Source: DATIHF01 sp035480955 (GTDB taxonomy: Bacteria > Patescibacteriota > Microgenomatia > Woykebacterales > RBG-16-39-9b). From it: a stretch of DNA of 10,096 bases. The notes beneath the pieces were generated by a model. The model searched no databases. It saw nothing but the letters and a program-made list of their open reading frames with translations, and was not told where the DNA came from. Location: NCBI GenBank assembly GCA_035480955.1, contig DATIHF010000043.1:1-10096 (forward strand), written 5' to 3'. Each line of letters starts with the position of its first letter. Position 1 is the first letter of the stretch. A program made the position numbers and the translations under genes. Below are positions 1 to 5,264 of this stretch, piece after piece.

Positions 1-302
1 TTCCACTCTCGCCAAGGAGTTCCCAAGACAGAAGGTCCGATCACATAGTCTGCTTCGACATCATCAAACCCAATCTTTTTGAGTAGGTCTTCGAGCGCTT
101 CGCCAAAAGCTAACTGCCTGACTCGGTTTTTTTCCTCTTCAGCTATTTCCTCTTTGATTATCTTAGAGAGGGCAGTAACCCTATCAAGGGAGGCTTCAAA
201 ATCTCGCGCGATTTGAAGTTTTTCCTCTGAATAGAGGGGCCTTCCTGTTTGAAGTCTGCGTTTGAGGAAAATCCTCAGCTCGCCCTTGGGAGCACCCTTC
301 AT
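1..302 (-). CDS. Hypothetical small protein, paralogue of the next gene (partial, 3' end outside window)
   Basis: An open frame runs from an ATG at 302 through the left edge of the window with no stop, so about 100 residues of the N-terminal part are visible. I do not recognise the family. The protein is charged and predicted largely helical, with no signal peptide or membrane segment. It is clearly related to the neighbouring gene at 395-847: both carry IARD(F/Y) near residue 35 and a motif reading GFDD..AD..(I/V)GPSV....WR(D/E)W (here around residues 76-100). The start is fixed by a strong Shine-Dalgarno (AAAGGAGGAGGAG, 305-317) just before the ATG and by a promoter further upstream. The IARD-containing helix pair might be helix-turn-helix-like, but that is speculation. 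The gene is real; its function is unknown. Confidence 0.8.
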   Translation of the reverse strand, partial: MKGAPKGELRIFLKRRLQTGRPLYSEEKLQIARDFEASLDRVTALSKIIKEEIAEEEKNRVRQLAFGEALEDLLKKIGFDDVEADYVIGPSVLGTPWREW

Positions 303-326
303 GACTCCTCCTCCTTTCGAAGAGCG

Positions 327-355
327 ATTTTACCAAATTACTATAAGTACATCAA
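327..355 (-). promoter_or_regulatory. Promoter of the partial hypothetical gene
   Basis: On the minus strand a -35 TTGATG (350-355) is followed after 17 bp by TAAAAT (327-332), preceded by TG one base upstream, an extended -10 (TGGTAAAAT). Transcription would start near 320 and leave a leader of about 18 nt that holds the Shine-Dalgarno. The stretch around the -10 closely matches the one before the paralogue at 847, so the promoter seems to have been duplicated with the gene. Confidence 0.65.
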
Positions 356-395
356 CAAAGAAAAGACCCGCAAGGATTAGCTTCCTTTTGGGTCT
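356..395 (-). terminator. Rho-independent terminator after the 150-residue hypothetical gene
   Basis: Read on the minus strand: AGACCC, two bases, AAGGA, a 6-nt loop, TCCTT, two bases, GGGTCT (stem halves 390-395/364-369 and 383-387/372-376), then TTTTCTTT. The two stem parts are separated by a symmetric 2x2 internal loop. It overlaps the stop codon of the gene at 395-847 and separates that gene from its downstream paralogue. Confidence 0.8.
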
Positions 396-847
396 CATTG
401 TTCTGATCTCTTCACTACTTGTGACCAGTCATAATAATTTTTTGTAAGTCTATCGAAAACATCCAGATACTTTCTTCCGTCTTTCGTTTTCTTGCTGAGA
501 AAAAAGAGGACTCTCCTGACTCTAACTACTTGAGCACCGCTCCAACCAGGTTGTGTCCAATCTCTCCAACGAGCACTCATCACCGATGGACCAACGAGCG
601 CGTCGGCTTGGGCATCGTCAAAACCCATTGTTTTGAAAAGATGTTCCAGTCTGACGCCAAACTCTAGGCCTTCGATCTCTGACAAGTCAGCCTCGTGCCG
701 CTCTCTTTTTATTTTTAGCACCAAATCTCGGATCGTCTCCTCAGTGGTCTGGTAATCTCTCGCAATTTTTTCCTGATCGCGTCTCGTCAAGGTCTTACCG
801 CTGATGATTGTTGCTCTCAGGAAACCTTCCATCACCATCAGAGCCAT
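395..847 (-). CDS. Hypothetical 150-residue protein, tandem paralogue
   Basis: No recognised family. Cytoplasmic by appearance: charged, helix-rich, no signal peptide or membrane segment. It shares IARD(Y/F) near residue 28 and the block GFDDAQADALVGPSV (residues 75-89), followed by W-R-D-W, with the partial gene to its left, so the pair arose by tandem duplication. The C-terminal part (residues 105-150) is rich in Arg, Lys and aromatic residues, ending around DRLTKNYYDW and a short charged tail, which could suit nucleic-acid binding (inference only). The start is supported by a strong Shine-Dalgarno (AAAAGGAGGTG on the minus strand) seven bases before the ATG. It is divergent from def-fmt across 100 bp and ends in a strong terminator. 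Confidence 0.8.
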   Translation of the reverse strand: MALMVMEGFLRATIISGKTLTRRDQEKIARDYQTTEETIRDLVLKIKRERHEADLSEIEGLEFGVRLEHLFKTMGFDDAQADALVGPSVMSARWRDWTQPGWSGAQVVRVRRVLFFLSKKTKDGRKYLDVFDRLTKNYYDWSQVVKRSEQ

Positions 848-871
848 GCCCCACCTCCTTTTCCAAAGCTG

Positions 872-880
872 ATTTTAGCA
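872..880 (-). promoter_or_regulatory. Extended -10 promoter of the 150-residue hypothetical gene
   Basis: Minus-strand TGCTAAAAT is a TGn extended -10 with a five-of-six hexamer. Its -35 is weak (TTGTGG at 896-901, 18-bp spacing). The start would be near 865, giving about an 18-nt leader that contains the Shine-Dalgarno. The layout is almost the same as for the paralogue at 327-355. Confidence 0.6.
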
Positions 881-930
881 AAATTACTAATGGTGCCACA
901 ACATTCGAGCGAACCCTTTTTCTCCTCGTG

Positions 931-939
931 TGATACAAT
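931..939 (+). promoter_or_regulatory. Extended -10 promoter of def-fmt, giving a leaderless mRNA
   Basis: TGATACAAT fits TGnTAnAAT exactly. No convincing -35 lies 16-18 bp upstream, which is common when the TG extension is present. The expected start point (about 945-947) falls immediately before the ATG at 948, so the message would have essentially no 5' leader. Confidence 0.6.
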
Positions 940-947
940 TTTGGGCA

Positions 948-2279
948 ATGATTTTGAAAATTACAAAAAAAGCAGACCCCGTCTGGAAGAAAAAATTTGT
1001 TGACGTCGCTGGCTCTACGCAAATCGAGAAGCTAGTTGAGGACATGAAAGAAACTCTGGAGTTTACTCAAGGGGTGGGTCTGGCCGCTCCGCAGGTGGGC
1101 TATCCTTACCGACTCTTTATCGTTGATTATGCAGATTTGAAAGAAGTCTTCCTCAATCCAAAGATAGTTTCAAAAAACACGGCGAAAGACTATGTCGAGG
1201 AAGGCTGTCTCTCGATTCCCGGTTATCGTGGTCTGGTCGAGCGTCCCACTGAGCTGACGATCCAATACACGACTTTAGACGGAAAGGCTCAGGAAGCGAA
1301 AGTTTCTGGTTTTTACGCCCGTATCATCCAACATGAGTACGACCATCTCAACGGGACTTTTTACATCGATCACATCAAAAAGCCCAAGCATCTTTACAGT
1401 TTCGACCCGATCCGCATCGTTTACTTTGGCACGAATGATTTCAATATACCTTCTGCTAACATCCTCAAAAGTATCATCGGTCTTTCGATGGTCGGAGATT
1501 ACACGATTCCTTTGGTGGTCACCTCTCCAGATGGGCAAACTCGCAAAGGTCCCAAACCTTCGCCAGTAAAATCTTTAGCAAAAGAATGGGGAATCCCAGT
1601 GCTGACTCCCGAAAGACTGGCAAAAAAGGTTGGCGACACTTTCACTCTTACTAATAATGAAGTCTACGCTCAAATCAAAAAAGCTAAGCCTGATTTGCTG
1701 GTGCTCGCTTCCTACGGAAAGATATTGCCGAAAGAAATACTAGATTTGCCAAAATTTGCCCCGATCAATATCCACCCTTCCTTGCTTCCCAAATACCGAG
1801 GTACTTCACCGATCCAAACTGCAATCCTCAAAGGTGACAAAGCAACTGGCGTGACGATCATGAAAATGAATGAAAAAATGGATGAGGGCGACATCTATAT
1901 CAAAGGCCGCTATGAGATGAGGGGTAGCGAAACAGCGGAAACTCTTTCTGAAACTCTTTCAAAACTGGGCAAAGACCTGCTCCACCACACCATCCACTAT
2001 CTGGTGCTGAAAAAAATAAAAACCCGCCCACAAGATCACTCCAAGGCGACTTATACGAAAATAATTAAAAAAGAAGACGGAAAAGTGGATTTCGCCAAAC
2101 CACCAAAAAATCTGGAAAGAATGATCAGAGCCTATCACCCTTGGCCGGGAGTTTGGGGAGATTACAACGGAAAAATGTTAAAACTTCTTCCCGGGAAAAT
2201 GGTGCAACTAGAAGGCAAAAACCCTGTTAGTTTAAAGAACTTCAAATCTGGACACAAAGATTTTACTTTGGATTGGTAG
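948..2279 (+). CDS. Fused peptide deformylase / methionyl-tRNA formyltransferase
   Basis: A 443-residue chain joins two enzymes that act at opposite ends of the N-formylmethionine cycle. Residues 1 to about 153 are a peptide deformylase with all three signature motifs: GVGLAAPQ (42-49), EGCLS (85-89, metal-binding Cys87) and HEYDH (129-133, metal-binding and catalytic residues). From about residue 155 a methionyl-tRNA formyltransferase begins (IVYFGTNDF), with the catalytic Asn284 and His286 in NIHPSLLPKYRG, Asp312 in KMDEGD, and the C-terminal tRNA-binding domain (ATYTKI..., AYHPWPGVW). The C-terminal domain is a little short against the usual 310-residue enzyme. No stop and no ATG lie at the junction, so separate translation of the second half is unlikely. 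I chose the ATG at 948 over the in-frame GTG at 930 because the -10 hexamer overlaps the extra codons. Confidence 0.93.
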   Translation: MILKITKKADPVWKKKFVDVAGSTQIEKLVEDMKETLEFTQGVGLAAPQVGYPYRLFIVDYADLKEVFLNPKIVSKNTAKDYVEEGCLSIPGYRGLVERPTELTIQYTTLDGKAQEAKVSGFYARIIQHEYDHLNGTFYIDHIKKPKHLYSFDPIRIVYFGTNDFNIPSANILKSIIGLSMVGDYTIPLVVTSPDGQTRKGPKPSPVKSLAKEWGIPVLTPERLAKKVGDTFTLTNNEVYAQIKKAKPDLLVLASYGKILPKEILDLPKFAPINIHPSLLPKYRGTSPIQTAILKGDKATGVTIMKMNEKMDEGDIYIKGRYEMRGSETAETLSETLSKLGKDLLHHTIHYLVLKKIKTRPQDHSKATYTKIIKKEDGKVDFAKPPKNLERMIRAYHPWPGVWGDYNGKMLKLLPGKMVQLEGKNPVSLKNFKSGHKDFTLDW

Positions 2280-2361
2280 TTCTCTTGATTGGTTTGTGAA
2301 CTTTACCTTTGAACCAATCGGCTGTGCGATAACCAGGTTTTTTGGGCGGTTTCTTTCCCAT
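2263..2361 (-). CDS. Possible small basic protein (32 residues)
   Basis: An ATG-to-TAA frame codes for a lysine-rich peptide beginning MGKKPPKKPGYRTADW and ending in a basic Lys/Pro/Thr tail. The composition (Lys, Pro, Arg, Tyr, two-domain-free) resembles small RNA-binding or ribosome-associated peptides, but I recognise no family. It overlaps the last 17 bases of def-fmt on the opposite strand. An extended -10 (TGTTAGAAT, 2368-2376) ends six bases before the ATG and would give a leaderless message, as at several genes here. It could still be chance: at 32 codons the frame alone proves little. Confidence 0.4.
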   Translation of the reverse strand: MGKKPPKKPGYRTADWFKGKVHKPIKRTTNPK

Positions 2362-2367
2362 AAATTT

Positions 2368-2376
2368 ATTCTAACA
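2368..2376 (-). promoter_or_regulatory. Extended -10 before the small basic ORF
   Basis: Minus-strand TGTTAGAAT matches the TGn extended -10 with a five-of-six hexamer. The predicted start coincides with the A of the ATG at 2361. It overlaps the T-tract of the terminator of the upstream gene, and no -35 is visible. Confidence 0.35.
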
Positions 2377-2402
2377 AAAAAGCGCCAGATCACTCCGACG
2401 CT
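2374..2402 (-). terminator. Rho-independent terminator after the 127-residue hypothetical gene
   Basis: Minus-strand stem AGCGTCGGA / TCTGGCGCT (nine pairs, two of them G-U) closed by the tetraloop GTGA, followed directly by TTTTTG. It lies 18 bp past the stop codon at 2420. Confidence 0.85.
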
Positions 2403-2419
2403 GTTTAACCTAAATAATT

Positions 2420-2803
2420 TCACATTCCCCGCCGATAACGTGGTTTACGGTAGTGCGCACCACTGGTGGCATCGTGTACTGCTCGATCCCAAACCTGTTT
2501 TGGAATAGAGTTCGTGTTCTCGATGGGTTCTGGTTCTCTCATTTTTCGCAAGAGATCTCTCCTGCCCCAATCGTTGGGTACATCTCCGTTGAAGATTATA
2601 CCGAGCGCATCAGCGATCGCTAGCACATCGGCAACTCCAAACAGACAGCGGATCATCACCTGATTTGGTGTTTCGCGAAGAATATGATCGATCTTGCGAA
2701 AATTTCCTTCTTCCAATTTCTCCAGCAGGGAAACCTCAAGATTTAAGTCTCTGATCGAGTTTTCTCTCGGACTGGGACGCTTTGCGACTCGTCGATAGGC
2801 CAT
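2420..2803 (-). CDS. Hypothetical 127-residue protein
   Basis: No recognised family. The N-terminus is basic (MAYRRVAKRPSPREN), the middle (residues 20-80) is predicted helical, with a hydrophobic stretch around GVADVLAIADALGIIF, and the C-terminus is again basic (HYRKPRYRRGM). There is no signal peptide, and the hydrophobic stretch contains Asp residues, so it is probably buried core rather than a membrane segment. The frame is open eight codons further upstream to an ATG at 2827, but the inner ATG at 2803 is preceded by AAGGAGGAGG at ideal spacing, so I start there. It follows rpmB on the same strand after 59 bp, has its own promoter-like sequence, and ends in a strong terminator. The leader layout resembles the two paralogous genes at the left end. 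Confidence 0.75.
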   Translation of the reverse strand: MAYRRVAKRPSPRENSIRDLNLEVSLLEKLEEGNFRKIDHILRETPNQVMIRCLFGVADVLAIADALGIIFNGDVPNDWGRRDLLRKMREPEPIENTNSIPKQVWDRAVHDATSGAHYRKPRYRRGM

Positions 2804-2805
2804 AG

Positions 2806-2815
2806 CCTCCTCCTT
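2806..2815 (-). promoter_or_regulatory. Shine-Dalgarno that sets the start of the 127-residue gene
   Basis: Minus-strand AAGGAGGAGG, with the AGGAGG core five bases before the ATG at 2803. The alternative upstream ATG at 2827 has no such site, so the shorter protein is preferred. Confidence 0.8.
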
Positions 2816-2831
2816 ACGAGAAATCACGGCT

Positions 2832-2860
2832 ATTTTAAACTTTTATTGGCTGGAAAGCAA
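2832..2860 (-). promoter_or_regulatory. Promoter of the 127-residue hypothetical gene
   Basis: Minus-strand TTGCTT (2855-2860), 17 bp, TAAAAT (2832-2837). The start near 2825 gives a leader of about 22 nt with the Shine-Dalgarno, and would exclude the alternative ATG at 2827. Confidence 0.5.
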
Positions 2861-2862
2861 AT

Positions 2863-3120
2863 TCAGGAGGTTGCGACTGCTGGTTCTGTATTTGGGGAAG
2901 TGGGCTTGGCAGCGGGTTTTTCGGAAACTTTGTTGTAAGGAAATTGAGCACGAACAATACGAGTACACTTGGTGCAGAGGCGCATGGTTTTGTTCTTCCC
3001 GTTTACTTTGACTGTAATGACGTGAAGATTGGGCAAGCTTCTCTTTTTTGTGCGGATATGGGAGTGGGAAACACTCATCCCTACCTGCAAACTTTTTTGA
3101 CAACGATCACAGAGGTACAT
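2863..3120 (-). CDS. rpmB: 50S ribosomal protein bL28
   Basis: An 85-residue ribosomal large-subunit protein. It has the zinc-ribbon form of bL28: Cys4-x-x-Cys7 at the N-terminus and Cys49-x-x-Cys52 later, with the family hallmarks SHSHIRTKK and PNLHVITVK between them. The core ends near residue 60; a further 25 residues rich in Pro, Ala, Thr and Glu (from KVSEKPAAKP) form an extension not found in the usual 60-78-residue proteins and probably disordered. No Shine-Dalgarno precedes the ATG. It is divergent from the M50 protease gene and lies upstream of the 127-residue gene on the same strand. Confidence 0.93.
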   Translation of the reverse strand: MYLCDRCQKSLQVGMSVSHSHIRTKKRSLPNLHVITVKVNGKNKTMRLCTKCTRIVRAQFPYNKVSEKPAAKPTSPNTEPAVATS

Positions 3121-3177
3121 AAAAATAACTCAAAACTAAAAGGTCAAAATCCAAAACTTTAATGATTAGTTTTGAGC

Positions 3178-3186
3178 TGCTACAAT
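3178..3186 (+). promoter_or_regulatory. Extended -10 promoter of the M50 protease gene
   Basis: TGCTACAAT matches TGnTAnAAT, the same pattern as at def-fmt. The start near 3193 leaves about 19 nt before the ATG, without a Shine-Dalgarno. It lies inside an inverted repeat (CTGCTA at 3177-3182, TAGCAG at 3188-3193). Confidence 0.6.
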
Positions 3187-3212
3187 ATAGCAGATTAATA
3201 ATTTTTAAGCAA
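3184..3212 (-). promoter_or_regulatory. Candidate rpmB promoter, facing the M50 promoter
   Basis: On the minus strand the same inverted repeat yields TGCTATATT (3184-3192), again an extended -10, with TTGCTT 17 bp upstream (3207-3212). The start near 3177 would give rpmB a leader of about 57 nt. The two opposed -10 elements overlap, so the two transcripts should compete or be controlled together. Confidence 0.4.
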
Positions 3213-3838
3213 TGCTAACTGGTTTTGGTCCCATGGACATTTTTTTCAATCTACTCATATCAATGGGGGTTTTGTGGTTTTCGATCTCGATTCATGAGGC
3301 CGCCCACGCTTGGACCGCTCTACAGCTCGGAGACCCAACCGCGAAATACGAAGGCCGAGTCAGCCTCAATCCTCTTGACCATATTGATCCAATCGGAACA
3401 GTATTGCTACCTTTGATAATGTATATTACCCACCTGCCAATGTTTGGCTGGGCCAAACCCACACCATTCAACCCTTGGAATTTGAAAAATCCCAAGAGAG
3501 ACGCCGCTCTGATTTCTTTTGCCGGGCCAGTGTCCAATCTTTTGATTGCGATCGTTTTCTCAATAATTTTTCGTCTTCTCCATCCAGGTGGAAATATTCT
3601 CGGCTTAGTACTCTTTAATATTGTTTATCTCAACGTTGTCTTGGCAATTTTCAATCTGATCCCGATCCACCCGCTTGATGGTTTCAAAGTTGTCGGTGGC
3701 TTTTTACCAAAAAATACTTACCTGCGCTGGTTGGAATTTGAACGTTTCGGACCATATTTCCTCATTCTAGTTTTCTTTTTTGGTGGAAGTCTCATCCAAT
3801 CTATTGTAAATCCAGTCATGCAGTTACTTCTAGGCTGA
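3212..3838 (+). CDS. Site-2 protease family (M50) intramembrane zinc metalloprotease
   Basis: A 208-residue polytopic membrane protein of the M50 (site-2 protease, SpoIVFB/YwhC-like short form) family, which cleaves substrates within the membrane. The zinc-binding motif HEAAH is at residues 28-32 at the end of the first membrane helix, and the third ligand Asp156 lies in PLDG (154-157) after FNLIP. Further hydrophobic segments fall at about 60-75, 100-122, 129-150 and 180-200. The sequence GRVSLNPLDHIDPIGT is typical of the group. There is no PDZ domain, so this is the compact form, not RseP. An alternative start at Met8 (3233) cannot be excluded, as neither site has a Shine-Dalgarno. Its substrate is unknown. 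Confidence 0.9.
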   Translation: MLTGFGPMDIFFNLLISMGVLWFSISIHEAAHAWTALQLGDPTAKYEGRVSLNPLDHIDPIGTVLLPLIMYITHLPMFGWAKPTPFNPWNLKNPKRDAALISFAGPVSNLLIAIVFSIIFRLLHPGGNILGLVLFNIVYLNVVLAIFNLIPIHPLDGFKVVGGFLPKNTYLRWLEFERFGPYFLILVFFFGGSLIQSIVNPVMQLLLG

Positions 3839-3853
3839 TGGCACGCTTGTTTG

Positions 3854-3882
3854 TTGCAGATGGGATGGCGATCTGTTAAAAA
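3854..3882 (+). promoter_or_regulatory. Candidate promoter for a non-coding RNA
   Basis: TTGCAG (3854-3859), 17 bp, TAAAAA (3877-3882), with TG one base before the hexamer. The predicted start, about 3889, is the first G of GGCAAAC, the 5' strand of the putative closing helix. It begins 16 bp after the M50 stop codon. Confidence 0.45.
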
Positions 3883-3888
3883 TTAGTT

Positions 3889-4106
3889 GGCAAACAAAAT
3901 TGCCTTAGCCCTTTAGAAAGCTTGTTCACCGTTTCTTAACACCTTAATGAGATGGTTGCTCGTGCTCCTCTGACGATAAGTCTAAGATTGCAGGGCAATC
4001 AAACATTTTAAATGATTGAGAAGGAATTGCTGGGCAGGATACTAGCTAAAGGGCAGAAATAAAATCTCTGCAACTTGCCCGAGACTCTGGATATTCAGAG
4101 TCTTTT
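3889..4106 (+). ncRNA. Candidate structured RNA of about 218 nt, 6S-like in shape
   Basis: The 274-bp stretch between the M50 gene and the cohesin gene has no credible ORF but is ordered as an RNA gene: promoter-like sequence, paired ends, intrinsic terminator. By hand I find GGCAA (3889-3893) with TTGCC (4075-4079); a perfect 9-bp helix GCCCTTTAG (3908-3916) with CTAAAGGGC (4046-4054); then unpaired stretches of about 15 and 18 nt; then TTTCTT (3932-3937) with AAGGAA (4021-4026); then internal hairpins such as CATTT/AAATG near 4002-4012. A long rod with an open central bubble and this length is what 6S RNA looks like, but I see no sequence identity to a known family. GGCAA could alternatively pair locally with TTGCC at 3900-3904. 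It lacks the signatures of RNase P RNA and SRP RNA and has no tRNA-like CCA end as in tmRNA. Confidence 0.45.
4082..4106 (+). terminator. Rho-independent terminator of the RNA gene / M50 transcript
   Basis: Perfect 8-bp stem AGACTCTG (4082-4089) and CAGAGTCT (4096-4103) with a 6-nt loop, followed by TTTT and, after GCG, TTTTT. The T-tract is on the plus strand only. The second T-run overlaps the stop codon of the minus-strand cohesin gene. Confidence 0.8.
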
Positions 4107-4112
4107 GCGTTT

Positions 4113-5264
4113 TTAAATAGGAGGATTAAAGTTGGTCGCCGGCCCTGGAGGCATCAAATTATCTGGATGAGGCCCTTTTTTCCTGAAGTAGAAGAATCCC
4201 ACGATGGCAAGTGCGATCAAACCCCCGATAATCATCGCCAAACCCAAAGTCCGATAGGCTCTCGCTTGAGCCGTAAAACGCGTACTGAAAGTTTGGTTTT
4301 GACTGTAAGAAGTGTTGGCAGCTCGGTCAGAAGAAAAAACCTGGAAATCATAGGTCGTATTGGGCTTGAGGTTTTGTGAACTCAAGGTTACTTTGTGATC
4401 GGTCACAAAATCCGCTGAACCGTCGTGAAACTGATACTGCTCACTTTCTCCATAAGAGACATTTGAAGTCGTCTCTTCGTCAGTCTGCCACTGTATCACG
4501 ACATCACTTTCAGAATTTACGGTTACCTTGATCGCAGTGATGGTCGGCGCAGTCGTATCTGTCCCAGTGAAAGTATTGCCCGCTTGCGCTTGCCCACCAC
4601 CAGAGGTCGGCGGCGGTGGCGGTTGGGTGCTCCCTCCGCTACTACCACCGCTTGTCGGTGGAGGTGGAGGGGGTTTAGTCCCGGTTGGTGGAGGTGGGGG
4701 CGGCGGTGGATTGCCACCCGTTGGCGGAGGCGGAGGTGGTTGAACCGGGCTGGTAAGTGTATAAGTTCCACCATTACTTGTTGTTGTAGCTGGAGCCCCA
4801 GCGTTTGGTGGATCAAAATAGTAGACAACGGAACTACCATTAAAGGACAGGCTAGTAGTTCCAGATCCAACTAAGGCTTTAAAAGTCACTTTCCCAAATA
4901 AAAAATCACCTTGGACTGGTGTAGGAGGTGTGGGAGGATTATTCCCTCCGGGGATATATTGTATCGCGGTTACAGTACCATTACCACCGGAAGAGCCAAT
5001 GAGAGATGTGAGAGGTGAGGAAGAGATCGTATAATTTTCAAATTGTAATTTACTTTTATCATATTGCAGAGTCATATCTGCAGTAGCAGTCCGGATTCCT
5101 TCGGTATCAATACGAACATCCAGGGTTATGGAGTTATCTAGTTGGACACTACCGGAGGTTGGATATGTATAAAATCTTGCTGCGTTAGCTTTGACCGAAC
5201 CAAAAACTAAACCAACAAGACTGAAGCTGAGAAAAAAGATGGCAATCGACAGAAGTCTTTTCAT
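4113..5264 (-). CDS. Membrane-anchored cohesin-like protein (anchoring scaffoldin candidate)
   Basis: A 383-residue surface protein. Residues 1-28 are a signal peptide (KRLL..., likely cut after ANA). Residues 30-172 resemble a cohesin domain, the receptor for dockerins: SGSVQLDNSITLDVRID, ADMTLQYDKSKLQFE, GDFLFGKVTFKA and SLSFNGSSVVYY correspond to its beta strands. Residues 176-219 are a stalk of proline runs spaced by Thr-Gly-Ser. Residues 238-329 form a fibronectin-III-like domain (TAPTITAIKV, VVIQWQTDEE, LKPNTTYDFQVFSSD). Residues 340-360 are a membrane helix, followed by RKKG, so the domains face outside. The ATG directly abuts the stop codon of the dockerin gene upstream, with no Shine-Dalgarno and no promoter of its own, implying coupled translation. 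It is the only gene in the cluster with a C-terminal anchor, and so the natural holder of its dockerin neighbours. Confidence 0.85.
   Translation of the reverse strand: MKRLLSIAIFFLSFSLVGLVFGSVKANAARFYTYPTSGSVQLDNSITLDVRIDTEGIRTATADMTLQYDKSKLQFENYTISSSPLTSLIGSSGGNGTVTAIQYIPGGNNPPTPPTPVQGDFLFGKVTFKALVGSGTTSLSFNGSSVVYYFDPPNAGAPATTTSNGGTYTLTSPVQPPPPPPTGGNPPPPPPPPTGTKPPPPPPTSGGSSGGSTQPPPPPTSGGGQAQAGNTFTGTDTTAPTITAIKVTVNSESDVVIQWQTDEETTSNVSYGESEQYQFHDGSADFVTDHKVTLSSQNLKPNTTYDFQVFSSDRAANTSYSQNQTFSTRFTAQARAYRTLGLAMIIGGLIALAIVGFFYFRKKGPHPDNLMPPGPATNFNPPI
4608..4739 (-). repeat. Proline-run coding repeat (stalk of the cohesin protein)
   Basis: Low-complexity tract of CCN codons interrupted by Thr/Gly/Ser/Asn/Lys codons, encoding runs of six, eight, six and five prolines. 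On the plus strand it appears as long GGN arrays that open spurious glycine-rich frames. Such tracts vary in length between strains by slippage; no other strain was available to compare. Confidence 0.8.

Noticed and set aside
930..947. GTG at 930 as the start of the deformylase fusion, adding six residues
   Set aside because: The added codons overlap the extended -10 element (931-939), so they would not be transcribed from it; the ATG at 948 also begins at the normal deformylase N-terminus (MILKITKKADP).
2287..2319. GATTGGTT / AACCAATC inverted repeat as a terminator for def-fmt
   Set aside because: The loop is long and no T-tract follows on the plus strand; the six T's at 2338-2343 are 19 bp further on with no stem before them. 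It may simply reflect the small ORF on the other strand.
2804..2827. ATG at 2827 as the start of the 127-residue gene
   Set aside because: No Shine-Dalgarno precedes it, while AAGGAGGAGG stands at ideal distance from the ATG at 2803, and the extra codons actually encode that ribosome site.
2944..3162. Plus-strand frame across rpmB
   Set aside because: Lies wholly opposite the well-supported bL28 gene and runs into the divergent promoter region.
3889..4106. tmRNA, RNase P RNA or SRP RNA as identity of the RNA candidate
   Set aside because: No tRNA-like CCA end or tag reading frame, no GAGGAAAGTC-type RNase P core, and no GGAAGCAG-type SRP tetraloop region; the length also fits none of them well.
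4051..4115. A minus-strand terminator for the cohesin gene in the same hairpin
   Set aside because: Read on the minus strand the hairpin is preceded, not followed, by the A/T run, so the T-tract serves only plus-strand transcription; no other clear terminator for the minus strand was found.
4528..4743. Glycine-rich plus-strand frame and other long frames opposite the cohesin gene
   Set aside because: They are the reverse reading of the proline-run codons of the minus-strand gene, with low complexity and no start signals.
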